64,000 nucleotides of DNA from Devosia sp. Root413D1 (GTDB taxonomy: Bacteria > Pseudomonadota > Alphaproteobacteria > Rhizobiales > Devosiaceae): the NCBI RefSeq assembly GCF_001425235.1, contig NZ_LMEA01000009.1, forward strand, positions 510,759-574,758. Direction: 5' to 3'. Each line of letters opens with the position of its first letter. The stretch's first letter is position 1. A program made the position numbers and the translations under genes. Below, one piece after another: positions 44,173 through 53,215 of the stretch. Under the pieces are notes generated by a model that had not been told where the DNA came from, searched no databases, and was given only the letters and a program-made list of their open reading frames with translations.

Positions 44173-45701
44173 GGCGTCCGGGCGAAGCTCCCTAGCCCGG
44201 ATTTGTCGAACGCTTCGATCCATACCGAGCGCGCCTTGCCCGCGCCATCGAGCGCGAAGCTCACCCCGCTCAGGCCGGAGGCGTTCTCGCCGATGGTTTC
44301 GAAGGTGAACGTGTCGCGGTCGAAATGCGTGAGCCGGAACGAGCGCCGGTTCGGTCCGATCAGCAGGTTGAACCCGTCGGCGCCGGCGACCACCTCGATG
44401 GGGCCGTAAAAGTCATTGGCGAAGCTGCCGATATAGGCCGTGTCTGCGGCTGCGGGACCAGCGTCGGCCGGTGGGGTATCGAAGTTGTGCGAGATCCCGT
44501 CCGCCGCCATCTGCGCGAAGATGCCGGTAAACACCTCCTGCCATGGGTAGCGTGGCGCGCCGAGAATGGCGTTGTCCATGAAGGCGTTGGCCAGCGTTTC
44601 CGATACGCCCACCGGCGCGCCGTTGGTCAACACGATCACCCCCAGCTTGTCGTCGAGCGAGATGTTGACCGTTGTTCCCGCGCCCATGGCGAAGGCGCCC
44701 GAGTGCGAGATCGAGTGCCGCGCGTCGCCGCCATAGCCGACATTCCAGCCCAGCCCGTAGAATGACGGCGTCCCGTTGGGGGCGTAGCCGGTGATCATTA
44801 CCGGCAGGTGCGCCTCCTCGAGTGGCGCGGCGGCGATCACCTGCTTGCCCTCGAACATGCCGTCGTTCACCAGCAGCCGCACCCACCTGGTCAGGTCGTT
44901 CACCGATGAGGAGACGCCGCCGGCCGGCGATTGCGCGTCGGGCTGCCGCTGCTCGACGAAGGCCCATTTGCCGTCGACCCTGATATGGCCGGCGGCGCGG
45001 TTGGCCTCCGCCATGAAATCGGCATAGCGCGAGCTGGTCGACGCCATGCCGAGCGGCTTGTAGAGCCGCTCCTCCGACAAGGTTTCCCAGTCCATGCCGG
45101 TTGTCGATGCTGCCGCCACTGCGGCGGCGGTGATGCCGAAATTGGTGTAGGCGTAGCCGGAGCGGAAGCTGGTCAGCGGCGGCTGGAAGCGCAGCCGGTG
45201 CAGCACCGCCTCGCGATCGTAGCCATAGTCTTCCAAGAGGTCGCCGGCATGGTCGGGCAGCCCCGAGCGATGTGCGTAGAGATCGCGAAGCGTCACCTGG
45301 CTTGTCACCCACGGCTCCTGCATGGCGAAACCGGGTGTCAGGTCCATCAGCCGCGTGTCCCAGCTGAGCTTGCCGTCGCCGATCAGGCCCGAGATCACCG
45401 TCGAGCCGATCGGCTTCGATACCGAGGCGAGCTGGAACACCGTGTCCGGGTCGACCGGCTCGCCGGTCTCGACATTGCGGACCCCGAACCCCCCGGCAAA
45501 GATCACCGCGTCGCCGTGGACAACGGCGATGGCAATGCCAGGCGTCCGGTCGTCGGCTACGGCCTGCTTCGCGTCCGCGGCGAGCGTATCGAGCGCTTGC
45601 TGCAATTGCGCCGGCGGCAGCGGCTCACGCTCGCCGGCACGCGCTACGCCGGTCGCAGCGACAACGAGAGCGGCCAGTCCGAAACCAAGGTGGCGAAGCA
45701 C
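44169..45701 (-). CDS. Serine hydrolase, beta-lactamase/penicillin-binding-protein fold
   Basis: The 510-residue protein has a signal peptide (LRHLGFGLAALVVAATGVARA), then a class C beta-lactamase-like domain with SVSK (Ser93, Lys96), YTN (185-187) and HSG in ISHSGAFAMGAG. The C-terminal 130 residues form a separate beta-rich domain. It is likely periplasmic and could be an esterase or D,D-peptidase-type enzyme. GTG 45701 has GGAGG 7 bases upstream. The longer upstream frame has no such site. Confidence 0.9.
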   Translation of the reverse strand: MLRHLGFGLAALVVAATGVARAGEREPLPPAQLQQALDTLAADAKQAVADDRTPGIAIAVVHGDAVIFAGGFGVRNVETGEPVDPDTVFQLASVSKPIGSTVISGLIGDGKLSWDTRLMDLTPGFAMQEPWVTSQVTLRDLYAHRSGLPDHAGDLLEDYGYDREAVLHRLRFQPPLTSFRSGYAYTNFGITAAAVAAASTTGMDWETLSEERLYKPLGMASTSSRYADFMAEANRAAGHIRVDGKWAFVEQRQPDAQSPAGGVSSSVNDLTRWVRLLVNDGMFEGKQVIAAAPLEEAHLPVMITGYAPNGTPSFYGLGWNVGYGGDARHSISHSGAFAMGAGTTVNISLDDKLGVIVLTNGAPVGVSETLANAFMDNAILGAPRYPWQEVFTGIFAQMAADGISHNFDTPPADAGPAAADTAYIGSFANDFYGPIEVVAGADGFNLLIGPNRRSFRLTHFDRDTFTFETIGENASGLSGVSFALDGAGKARSVWIEAFDKSGLGSFARTP

Positions 45702-46018
45702 GATAGATCCTCCAGGCGGGGCAGCTGGCGGTCGACAGGTAATGTCGAGCGAAATCGTCGTTGCCAGCTCACATGTGAACATCAGCTTGCGAGGTGCGAC
45801 AAGAGCAAGTGCCATCGAGTCTTTAGCTAACGCGACCTCCTGCACCTGAAGTCGGTGGTGCGGGCCGGACTTAGTTCTCATGCCGAAGCAAAGGCGCAGC
45901 CGGCGCCGGTTTGTATTTCGACATTGTGTACGGAACCGTACCGAGGCCGCATGCCGGGTGGGTCAGAGCGCCGCCGCCTCATCTTGCCTTCGCCCGGCGG
46001 GCAGCGCAAAACACCGGC
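45702..46018. promoter_or_regulatory. Divergent promoter region, serine hydrolase / deoA
   Basis: The 317-base gap has no convincing gene. It contains GTACGG-AA-CCGTAC (45928-45941), a perfect-arm 14-base palindrome 77 bases before deoA that may be a nucleoside-responsive operator. It also contains the 10-base palindrome TCACATGTGA at 45770-45779. Confidence 0.5.
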
Positions 46019-47344
46019 ATGACCCTGCTCCCGCAAGAAACCATCATCCGCAAGCGCGACGGTCTCGCCCTCACGTCAGGCGAAATCTCCGGCTTCATCG
46101 GCGGGCTGACCGACGGTTCCGTCAGCCCGGCCCAGGCAGCCGCCTTCGCCATGGCGGTGTATTTCCGTGATATGTCGACCCCCGAGCGCGTCGCCCTCAC
46201 CGAGGCTATGCGCGACTCGGGCACTGTGCTCGATTGGTCCGATCTCGATGGCCCGGTCGCCGACAAGCATTCGACCGGCGGGGTCGGGGACAACACCTCG
46301 CTGATGCTGGCGCCGATCCTTGCCGCCTGCGGCGTCTACGTGCCGATGATCTCCGGTCGCGGCCTCGGCCACACTGGCGGCACGCTCGATAAGTTCGATG
46401 CCATCCCCGGCTACAGCACCAGCCCGGATAACGCGTTATTTCGCAAGGTGGTGCGCGAGGCTGGTTGCGCCATTATCGGCCAGACCGCCGATCTCGCTCC
46501 GGCCGACAAGGTGCTCTATGCCATCCGCGACGTCACCGGCACGGTCGAATCCATCCCGCTGATCACCGCCTCGATCCTCAGTAAGAAACTGGCCGCCGGC
46601 CTCGGCGCCCTGGTCCTCGACGTGAAGACCGGTTCCGGCGCCTTCATGCCGACATTGGAGAAATCCCGCGCCCTGGCCGATAGCCTCGTCTCGGTGGCCA
46701 ATGGCGCCGGGCTGCGCACCGCCGCGCTGATCACCGACATGAACGAGCCCCTCGCTTCGGCTGCCGGCAACGCTCTCGAAGTGCGCAACGCCGTCAACTT
46801 CCTCACTGGCAAAGGGGCGGACGGCCGGCTCTTTGACGTCACCCGGGCGCTCTGCGTGGAGGCCCTGTCGCTGACCGGCGTGGAGCGCAGCGACGCGGGC
46901 GCCGCAGTGGACCGCCTCCTCCCCAGCGGCGAGCCGGCGGAGCGGTTTGCGCGCATGGTGACCGGCCTTGGCGGGCCCAGCGATTTCATCGATCGCATGG
47001 ACGATTACCTGCCCCGCGCCAGCATCGTTCGCGACATCTATCCAGATGAAGCGGGCCAGGTTCAGCAGATCGATACCCGCGCCGTCGGCATGGCGGTGGT
47101 GGTGCTCGGCGGCGGCCGTACACGCCCCACCGATAACATCGACCATGCTGTCGGTTTCGACAACCTGGCGCCCATCTGGCGTGTGGTTGGGCCAGGCAGA
47201 CAACCGATCGCTCGCCTCCATGCCAACGATCCGGCTGTAGCCGACGAAGCCGAGCGCCGCATCAAGTCCGCCTATCGCATCGGCGAGGGGGCACCCGACC
47301 CCACGATCATCTACGACCGGATCGGCCCCGAGGAGTTTGCCTGA
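46019..47344 (+). CDS. deoA: Thymidine phosphorylase
   Basis: The 441-residue protein phosphorolyses thymidine or deoxyuridine to the base and deoxyribose 1-phosphate. Signatures are [16 protein letters not shown] (the phosphorylase motif), [20 protein letters not shown] and the KTGSGAFM loop. I start at ATG 46019 ([15 protein letters not shown]). The upstream open frame from 45911 is arginine-rich and not family-like. It overlaps deoB as TGATG. Confidence 0.96.
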   Translation: MTLLPQETIIRKRDGLALTSGEISGFIGGLTDGSVSPAQAAAFAMAVYFRDMSTPERVALTEAMRDSGTVLDWSDLDGPVADKHSTGGVGDNTSLMLAPILAACGVYVPMISGRGLGHTGGTLDKFDAIPGYSTSPDNALFRKVVREAGCAIIGQTADLAPADKVLYAIRDVTGTVESIPLITASILSKKLAAGLGALVLDVKTGSGAFMPTLEKSRALADSLVSVANGAGLRTAALITDMNEPLASAAGNALEVRNAVNFLTGKGADGRLFDVTRALCVEALSLTGVERSDAGAAVDRLLPSGEPAERFARMVTGLGGPSDFIDRMDDYLPRASIVRDIYPDEAGQVQQIDTRAVGMAVVVLGGGRTRPTDNIDHAVGFDNLAPIWRVVGPGRQPIARLHANDPAVADEAERRIKSAYRIGEGAPDPTIIYDRIGPEEFA

Positions 47345-48522
47345 TGCCCCGCGCCATTCTCTGCATCCTCGACAGCTTTGGTATCGGCGGCGCCCCCGAC
47401 GCAGCCGATTACGGCGACACCGGCGCCGACACGCTCGGCCATATCGCCGCCAACTACCAGCTATCGCTACCGAACCTGGACGCCCTCGGACTCGGCGCCG
47501 CGGCCAAACTCTCCACCGGTGAGGTTCCTCGCGGCCTCACGGACCAGCCGAGGGGCGGACGCTGGGGCGTCGGCCGCGAGGTCAGCAAAGGCAAGGACAC
47601 CCCGTCCGGCCATTGGGAAATCGCCGGCGTGCCGGTGCCGTTCGACTGGGGTTATTTCCCGCTGCAGGAGCCGACCTTCCCGCCCGACCTCATCGCCAAA
47701 CTGATCGAGAAATCCGGCGTCCCCGGCATCCTCGGTAACAAGCATGCTTCCGGCACCACCATCATCGCCGAACTCGGCGAGGAGTCGATCCGGACCGGCA
47801 AGCCGATCTGCTACACCTCGATCGACAGCGTCTTCCAGATCGCCGCGCACGAGAGCCATTTTGGCCTCGAGCGGCTCTACCAGCTCTGCGAAACCGCCTT
47901 CGAACTCACTGCGCCACTCAATATCGGCCGTGTCATTGCCCGCCCGTTCGTCGGCGAGACCGCCGCCACCTTCAAGCGCACCGGCAACCGCCGCGACTTC
48001 GCCATCGCCCCGCCCGAGCCGACCTTGCTCGATCGGGCCAAGGGTGCGGGGCGGCAGGTCTACGCCATCGGCAAGATCTCCGACATCTATGCGGGGCACG
48101 GCGTCACCCACAAGATCAAGGCCACCGGCAATATGGCGCTGTTCGATCGCACCCTCGAAGCGATGGAAATGGCCGCCGACGGCGCCTTCATCATGACCAA
48201 CTTCGTCGATTTCGATCAGGATTTCGGCCATCGCCGCGATGTGCCGGGCTATGCCCAGGCGCTCGAAGCCTTCGATGCGCGCCTGCCCGAGCTGATCGCG
48301 GCACTGCGGCCCGACGATCTCGTCGTCCTCACCGCCGACCACGGCAACGATCCGACCTGGCGCGGTTCCGATCACACCCGCGAACAGACCCCGATCATGG
48401 CCTTTTCCCCAGCCCTCACGCCCGGAACCATTGGCATCCGGCCGACCTTTGCGGATATAGGAGAGAGTATCGCCCGCTGGCTCGGCCTTGCGCCCGGCCC
48501 CCACGGCAAATCCTTCCTCTAG
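47344..48522 (+). CDS. deoB: Phosphopentomutase
   Basis: The 392-residue protein belongs to the alkaline phosphatase superfamily. [20 protein letters not shown] is the N-terminal metal motif, [13 protein letters not shown] contains the phosphorylated Thr, and [20 protein letters not shown] holds the C-terminal metal ligands. It converts deoxyribose 1-phosphate to 5-phosphate, feeding deoC about 11 kb upstream. The start overlaps the deoA stop. Confidence 0.97.
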   Translation: MPRAILCILDSFGIGGAPDAADYGDTGADTLGHIAANYQLSLPNLDALGLGAAAKLSTGEVPRGLTDQPRGGRWGVGREVSKGKDTPSGHWEIAGVPVPFDWGYFPLQEPTFPPDLIAKLIEKSGVPGILGNKHASGTTIIAELGEESIRTGKPICYTSIDSVFQIAAHESHFGLERLYQLCETAFELTAPLNIGRVIARPFVGETAATFKRTGNRRDFAIAPPEPTLLDRAKGAGRQVYAIGKISDIYAGHGVTHKIKATGNMALFDRTLEAMEMAADGAFIMTNFVDFDQDFGHRRDVPGYAQALEAFDARLPELIAALRPDDLVVLTADHGNDPTWRGSDHTREQTPIMAFSPALTPGTIGIRPTFADIGESIARWLGLAPGPHGKSFL

Positions 48523-48537
48523 CCCTTCGAGGTATCC

Positions 48538-49167
48538 ATGCGCGGCGTAACGGTGATCGACCACCCGATGGTGCAGCACAAGCTCACCATCATGCGCGAC
48601 AAGGATACCTCCATCGCGGGGTTCCGACGCCTGCTGCGCGAGATCGCGCACCTGATGTGCTACGAGGTGACGCGCGACCTGGAACTCGAGATGGTCGAGA
48701 TCGAGACGCCGATGACCAAGATGGATGCCCCCACCATCAAGGGCAAGAAACTGGTCTTCGCCTCGATCCTGCGCGCCGGCAACGGCCTGCTCGACGGCAT
48801 GCTCGATCTCGTCCCGGCCGCCCGCGTCGCCCATATCGGCATCTATCGCGACCACGAGACGCTGCAGCCGGTCGAGTACTACTTCAAGGCGCCATCAGAG
48901 CTCGACAACCGCCTGATCATCGTCGTCGATCCGATGCTGGCGACGGCCAATTCCTCGATTGCGGCAGTGGACAAGCTCAAGGAGCGTGGCGCCAACAACA
49001 TCCGCTTCCTCTGCCTGCTCGCCGCCCCCGAGGGTATCGAGAAGTTCTCGACCGCCCACCCCGACGTGGCGATCTTCACCGCTGCAATCGACAGCCATCT
49101 CAACGAGAAGGGCTACATCATCCCCGGCCTCGGCGACGCCGGGGATCGGATGTATGGGACCAAGTAG
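48538..49167 (+). CDS. upp: Uracil phosphoribosyltransferase
   Basis: The 209-residue protein is full length. Visible are [37 protein letters not shown] and the PRPP loop [20 protein letters not shown]. It converts uracil and PRPP to UMP, recycling uracil released by deoA. It is 15 bases after deoB, so deoA-deoB-upp forms one operon. The C-terminal [14 protein letters not shown] matches the family uracil-binding motif. Confidence 0.97.
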   Translation: MRGVTVIDHPMVQHKLTIMRDKDTSIAGFRRLLREIAHLMCYEVTRDLELEMVEIETPMTKMDAPTIKGKKLVFASILRAGNGLLDGMLDLVPAARVAHIGIYRDHETLQPVEYYFKAPSELDNRLIIVVDPMLATANSSIAAVDKLKERGANNIRFLCLLAAPEGIEKFSTAHPDVAIFTAAIDSHLNEKGYIIPGLGDAGDRMYGTK

Positions 49168-49260
49168 GTCTTCACGCGCTGGTCGCGCTCCAGACGGGGC
49201 GCGCCACGCGCGGGGTCCTCGCTACGCTCGTCCAAGGGTGTGAACCGATGCCGCGGCGAA

Positions 49261-49313
49261 TCCTCCCCCGCGCGGCGGGGGAGGGGGACCACCCGAAGGG
49301 TGGTGGAGGGGGC
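49261..49313. repeat. Palindromic REP-like element, family A copy 2
   Basis: Two consecutive hairpins, TCCTCCCCCGCGC with GGCGGGGGAGG and ACCACCC with GGGTGGT, nearly match the copy at 8629. It lies in the 176-base region between the convergent upp and HAD hydrolase genes, which otherwise holds only short GC-rich sequence. Confidence 0.8.
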
Positions 49314-49343
49314 AGTCAAAGCCGCAGTAGTCCAAACGGCCCC

Positions 49344-49961
49344 TTACTTCTTCAGCGGCAGCCCCAGCCCGATCAGCTCCTTGCGGAGCGACTTCGGGTC
49401 GGTGAAGTGGATCGCGTGCATGCCGAACTTGCGGGCCGAGATCACGTTCGGCTCGCTGTCGTCGATAAATACGCAGCTCTCCGGCGCAAGGCCGTAGCGC
49501 TCGCAGAATACCCGGTAGAGTCGCGGATCGGGCTTCACCAGCCCCTCGAGCCCGGACACCACGACGCCGTCGAACTTTTCGAGGAAGGGCCATTCGGGCA
49601 AGCAGCTCACCCACTTCTCCCACGAGAAGTTGGTGATGGCGAAGGTCGGAATATCCTCGGCGATCAGCTCGTTATGGATATCGATGGTGCCAGTGATGAA
49701 CTCGCCGACCGTCTCTTTCCACCTGAGATCGAAGGCCTGGATCTCGCGCCAGTAGCGCGGATAGCGGGTGATGAGCTCGGCCACGCCCTCGGCGAAGATG
49801 TCGCCGGCGTCGAACTCGAGGTTCCAGTCCTTGGTGCAGATATTGTCCCAGAACCACTGCGCTTCCTCTTCGGTCTCGAAGAGCTTGCGGAACAGGTACA
49901 TCGGGTTCCAGTCGACGAACACGCCGCCGAGGTCGAAGACGGGGATCAGGGTATCTTGCAT
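49344..49961 (-). CDS. HAD-superfamily hydrolase
   Basis: The 205-residue protein begins PVFDLGGVFVDWNPMYLFRK with the nucleophile Asp in FDLGG. It continues with ITNFSWEKW, VVSGLEGLVKPDPRLYRVFC containing the conserved Lys, and CVFIDDSEPNVISARK with the acidic pair. Length and cap position suit haloacid dehalogenase-like type I phosphatases. The substrate is unknown. A cluster of GTTTC/GAAAC palindromes lies 80-124 bases upstream of its start. Confidence 0.92.
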   Translation of the reverse strand: MQDTLIPVFDLGGVFVDWNPMYLFRKLFETEEEAQWFWDNICTKDWNLEFDAGDIFAEGVAELITRYPRYWREIQAFDLRWKETVGEFITGTIDIHNELIAEDIPTFAITNFSWEKWVSCLPEWPFLEKFDGVVVSGLEGLVKPDPRLYRVFCERYGLAPESCVFIDDSEPNVISARKFGMHAIHFTDPKSLRKELIGLGLPLKK

Positions 49962-50040
49962 TGGGCTGGCCTCGTAGAGCGCTTGCAGGGAAAGTTGCAG
50001 ACTTTGCCGTGCGAAAGCGCGACAAAACCAATGACCTCAG

Positions 50041-50085
50041 GCGTTTCCGCGAAACGCTCTGGCGTTTCGACGTTTCTGTGAAACG
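50041..50085. promoter_or_regulatory. Array of GTTTC/GAAAC palindromes
   Basis: GCGTTTC-CGC-GAAACGC (50041-50057) and CGTTTC-TGT-GAAACG (50071-50085) are perfect palindromes, with a further GGCGTTTC half-site between them. They lie between the TadE-like gene end (50154) and the HAD start (49961). They could be operators for the HAD gene or RNA hairpins ending the tad transcript. Confidence 0.6.
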
Positions 50086-50153
50086 GTGAAGCGCTCTGGG
50101 GAACGTGAGCCGGGCTATGGCACGCCCGTACTGCCTCGGCAAGCCGCCGCTGG

Positions 50154-50705
50154 CTACTCCAGCGCGATCTCCCCCTTGAAGCGCGGCAGGAAGTACTGCG
50201 TGTGCTTCAGCGTGATCGTGCTTGAGATGACGAGACCAAAAAGTGGCTGGTGCGGGTAGGTGATCTCGGAGGCCACGAGCCAGCCGTTGGCGCCGCGAGC
50301 CAGCACATTGATCTTGGCGGTGGCGTCCAGCGGGAACGCGCTGGTCGCTTCACGCGCTGTTGCGGCGCCGTGCGCCCGGCTCCACGCCACCGTGGCCACA
50401 CCGTCGGCGTTGATGCTGAGCAACGAGACGACCTGCGCCAATCCTGAGGTGGTATACGGGGTCATGATGGTTTCGGCCGCGAGAAAGTACTTGTCGAGGG
50501 TCGTCGTCGAGATCGTGCCCTTTTCGCGCGATACGAGATCGGCCATCGTGCTCGCGACCGTCGCCACCTTGTGGTCCGCCGAATAGAGCGTCGCCGCTTC
50601 GATGGTGCCGAGATAGAGGGTCAGCAGCAGCGGCAGGATCAGTGCGAATTCCACTGCGGCGACGGCCCGGATGTCGTCGCGGAACTGCTGCAGGCGGCGG
50701 ATCAT
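50154..50705 (-). CDS. TadE/TadG-type minor pilin
   Basis: The 183-residue protein has a short polar N-terminus and one hydrophobic segment (AVAAVEFALILPLLLTLYLG) with the pseudopilin-like Glu in VEFALILP, matching TadE/TadF/TadG. Minor pilins of this type help Flp fibre assembly at the inner membrane. Its ATG overlaps the stop of the adjacent TadE-like gene (ATGA). It lies on the strand opposite the main cpa operon. Confidence 0.9.
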   Translation of the reverse strand: MIRRLQQFRDDIRAVAAVEFALILPLLLTLYLGTIEAATLYSADHKVATVASTMADLVSREKGTISTTTLDKYFLAAETIMTPYTTSGLAQVVSLLSINADGVATVAWSRAHGAATAREATSAFPLDATAKINVLARGANGWLVASEITYPHQPLFGLVISSTITLKHTQYFLPRFKGEIALE

Positions 50706-51313
50706 GTGCAACTCGCGCAGACGAACGGCTCGTTGCGGAATACCCGCGAGGCACCCAGCAAGCGGGTGCCGTCCGGCAGCGTCTGGAAATTGAAGCCCGG
50801 CAGGTTCACCACAGTAGGCCATTTGTAATAGGCCTGCACCAGCACCACGTCGCCACCCTTGCCGGGCTTGTAGTCGTCGACGAGCGTCCAGTCGCACTTG
50901 TCCTCCTTGCAGTCCTCGCCGGTCTTCAGCGGGTAACCGAGGGCGACGGCGCCAAAATCGGAGACTACCGTCACGCTGACCCGCAATTTGTCGTCGGCCA
51001 GATCGCAATCGAACATGCTGTAAAGCCCGTCGCAGATGGCCTCGCGGTACGCCTCGGCATTGTAGGCGGGTGTGCCATTCTGCGCCTGGCCGGTGCGGAT
51101 CAGCCGCGACGAGTCGTTTACGGCGCTGTCGAGGATCTGGCCGGCGATAAAAACCAGGGCCGTCTCGACGATTGCCAGGATGATGGTGAAGAACGGCAGC
51201 GCCAGCAGGCCGAACTCGATCGCCGTCACGCCGCTATCGTTCCGGCCAAAAGCCTGCGCCCGGCGGATTGCCGGCGACATCAGCTTTCTCAGCCATCGGG
51301 AGCGTTGAGACAT
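50702..51313 (-). CDS. TadE-family pseudopilin
   Basis: The 203-residue protein has the TadE signature NDSGVTAIEFGLLALPFFTI with the -EF- processing site after DSG, then a membrane helix. A periplasmic domain of about 140 residues contains Cys pairs (CDGLYSMFDCDL, GEDCKEDKCDW, VCASC) that could form disulfides. TadE-type proteins are processed by the prepilin peptidase and are needed for pilus assembly. Confidence 0.92.
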   Translation of the reverse strand: MSQRSRWLRKLMSPAIRRAQAFGRNDSGVTAIEFGLLALPFFTIILAIVETALVFIAGQILDSAVNDSSRLIRTGQAQNGTPAYNAEAYREAICDGLYSMFDCDLADDKLRVSVTVVSDFGAVALGYPLKTGEDCKEDKCDWTLVDDYKPGKGGDVVLVQAYYKWPTVVNLPGFNFQTLPDGTRLLGASRVFRNEPFVCASCT

Positions 51314-51422
51314 GCGGCCCTGAAGTTTCCATTCGCCGACGGAAACTAGCGGTTCCTACCTAGTGATTGGTTAGTGCCCGCGCCACATTTGCATGCGATG
51401 CAGCGGCTTGGTTAACCGGCAG

Positions 51423-51869
51423 TTAGTTCGCTGCGGTTTCGACCGCATCCGCCGTCTCGATCTTCTCGATGGTGTATGCCTTGTCGTCGCCCAGCATGAT
51501 GATCGGCTGGCATATAGGCTCACACGCCATGCTGGTCCGCCGCTCGCCCAGGAACACGGTTACGAGGCCAGCCTGCTCCTGCACCACTTCGATCAGGGTG
51601 TCGGCAATCGGGTTTCCCTGGGCGTCCAGCACGATCAGGTTGGTTTGGCCATAACTCTTGCCGGTCAGCACCAGGGTCTGCGGATCCTGGATGGCGGCAT
51701 CGGCGATGCCGGGGTTACCGATGATCACCGTCGCCGCCGGGGCATTGATCCTGAGGATGCGCGCCATGTTTACTTTCACCGTCACCGGGGCGCTTTCAGC
51801 CAGCGCGGCGACAGAGCTGGCGAGCACCGAGAGGATGGCAAGGGCGGCGATACTGGGACGAAACGGCAT
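51423..51869 (-). CDS. Pilus assembly N-terminal-domain protein (CpaC N-domain-like)
   Basis: The 148-residue protein has a signal peptide (IAALAILSVLASSVAALA) and a single domain like the secretin N-terminus of RcpA/CpaC: VTVKVNMARILRINAPAATV, IIGNPGIADAAIQDPQTLVL, TGKSYGQTNLIVLDAQG. A C-terminal segment carries CEPIC, a likely disulfide. It has no secretin channel domain. By position and fold it is an accessory periplasmic component of the Tad secretin. Confidence 0.9.
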   Translation of the reverse strand: MPFRPSIAALAILSVLASSVAALAESAPVTVKVNMARILRINAPAATVIIGNPGIADAAIQDPQTLVLTGKSYGQTNLIVLDAQGNPIADTLIEVVQEQAGLVTVFLGERRTSMACEPICQPIIMLGDDKAYTIEKIETADAVETAAN

Positions 51870-52226
51870 GACGGGCCCTTGGCGGGAGGTATGCTATGGC
51901 AAATGGAGTGTTGCGCGGAATGGTGAAGAATTCGCAAATGGCCGAGTGCCGTTCCGCATCCGCCGGCCGCGGTCGTTAGCGATCGGTGTGGCCGGTCGCT
52001 CCTCGCGTATTACTTTGCCGGCACTAGGAACAATTTTGCAGGTTGCTTTAACGATCTGCTCAGCATGCCGGAAACCCTTGTAAACCGGGGCGCTCGGGCT
52101 TCGACAATTAACTCAATTTCAATCCGCGCCGCCTAGCGTGAGGCCATGTTCGATGTGTGACGTATCGAACGGTGCTGACGCATCACTTGATGCAGTCACA
52201 GAATGACGTGTGCAAGGAGCCAAAAA
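51870..52226. promoter_or_regulatory. Tad locus divergent promoter region
   Basis: The 357-base gap has no gene. It is AT-richer near 52010-52120, as expected for promoters, and lies upstream of both the flp operon and the divergent secretin-N-like gene. Its last 80 bases hold hairpins listed separately. I cannot assign a -35/-10 pair with confidence. Confidence 0.5.
52148..52199 (+). promoter_or_regulatory. Two leader hairpins before the flp ribosome binding site
   Basis: GTTCGAT-n9-ATCGAAC (52148-52170) and GCATCA-CT-TGATGC inside the 52177-52199 interval form stable stems just before AAGGAG of flp. They may be an operator site or a 5' mRNA stabiliser for the abundantly made pilin. Confidence 0.5.
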
Positions 52227-52442
52227 ATGAACACTGTCGCTCGTTTCGTGAATGACGAGTCCGGCGCTACTGCGATCGAGTACGGCCTGATTGCCGCGCT
52301 CATCGCTGTCGCCATCATCGTGGCAGCCACCGCCCTCGGTGGTAACCTGTCCAACCTGTTCCAGGGGATCTCCAACCGTCTCGGCACTGTTGCCGTCCCA
52401 GGCGGCGCTGCCCCCCCGGCTAATCCCCCGGCTACCCCCTGA
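52227..52442 (+). CDS. flp: Flp-family type IVb pilin
   Basis: The 71-residue prepilin has a short leader and the Flp signature NDESGATAIEYGLIAALIAV, with cleavage expected after Gly and the conserved Glu-Tyr pair, then a hydrophobic helix. The C-terminal tail is proline- and alanine-rich. It is the major subunit of the Tad pilus. AAGGAG lies 6 bases before ATG 52227. A strong stem-loop follows the gene, separating it from cpaA. Confidence 0.95.
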   Translation: MNTVARFVNDESGATAIEYGLIAALIAVAIIVAATALGGNLSNLFQGISNRLGTVAVPGGAAPPANPPATP

Positions 52443-52464
52443 TACTCCTCGGGGCTAGAAGTTC

Positions 52465-52492
52465 GAAGGGGACCCCGTCGGGGGTCCCCTTC
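52465..52492 (+). terminator. Stem-loop after flp (terminator or attenuator)
   Basis: GAAGGGGACCCC and GGGGTCCCCTTC form a perfect 12-base stem with a GTCG loop, 22 bases after the flp stop. The following TGCATTCAGGCTTTCTT is only partly T-rich, so it may partly terminate transcription and so lower cpa expression relative to flp. Confidence 0.7.
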
Positions 52493-52515
52493 TGCATTCA
52501 GGCTTTCTTAACCAT

Positions 52516-53088
52516 ATGTCCGCCACACTGTCCTTGGCCCGGGCGTCCGGCGCTTTCGCAAACCGCCGACCACCGATGCCCGCATTCATCACCCTTCCCG
52601 CCATGCTCGTGTTTCCGCTGTTGATGGCCTTTGCGGCTTCCTCGGACCTGCTAACCATGCGGATCTCCAACAAGCTGGTGCTGCTGCTCGTCGGCTCGTT
52701 CCTCGCTATCGCGTTGCTCGCCGGCTTCTCCCTCGAACTGCTGGGCATGCATGTCGCCGCGGCGGCGCTGGTGTTGGCAGTGTCATTCAGCTTTTTCGCC
52801 CTGGGCTGGATCGGCGGTGGCGATGCCAAGCTGATCGCCGCGACCACCCTGTGGTTCGGCTTCGAAAGCATGCTGGCCTACCTCCTCTTCGCGTCGCTGC
52901 TCGGTGGGGCATTGACGCTGTCGCTGCTGGCCGTTCGTCGCTGGCCATTGCCACTGCAGCTCAAGCAGGTGCTGTGGATCGATCGGCTGCACGACAGCAA
53001 AACCGGCGTCCCCTATGGTATCGCACTGGCGGCCGCCGGCCTGCTCGTCTATCCCGGCAGCCTGATCTTCCAGCGCCTCGTCGGCTGA
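52516..53088 (+). CDS. cpaA: Prepilin peptidase CpaA/TadV
   Basis: The protein of up to 190 residues is a polytopic aspartic peptidase of the TadV/CpaA type. Catalytic aspartates lie in AASSDLLTMRISN and GWIGGGDAKLIAA. It cleaves and processes Flp and TadE-like prepilins at the inner membrane. The start is uncertain: ATG 52516 begins the frame, while ATG 52576 (MPAFITLPAM) would drop 20 residues. It lies between flp and cpaB. Confidence 0.92.
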   Translation: MSATLSLARASGAFANRRPPMPAFITLPAMLVFPLLMAFAASSDLLTMRISNKLVLLLVGSFLAIALLAGFSLELLGMHVAAAALVLAVSFSFFALGWIGGGDAKLIAATTLWFGFESMLAYLLFASLLGGALTLSLLAVRRWPLPLQLKQVLWIDRLHDSKTGVPYGIALAAAGLLVYPGSLIFQRLVG

Positions 53089-53215
53089 AGACTTCGAAAC
53101 TATTCGTTAACCGTCTTCGGCAAGCAAAGATTAACCAAACTTTGACCCTTTGCCGCGATAGTCGACCGCAAGAGTAGCGGGGTTCCTTCGGGCCCGGCAT
53201 GTGGAGTTTGGGGCG

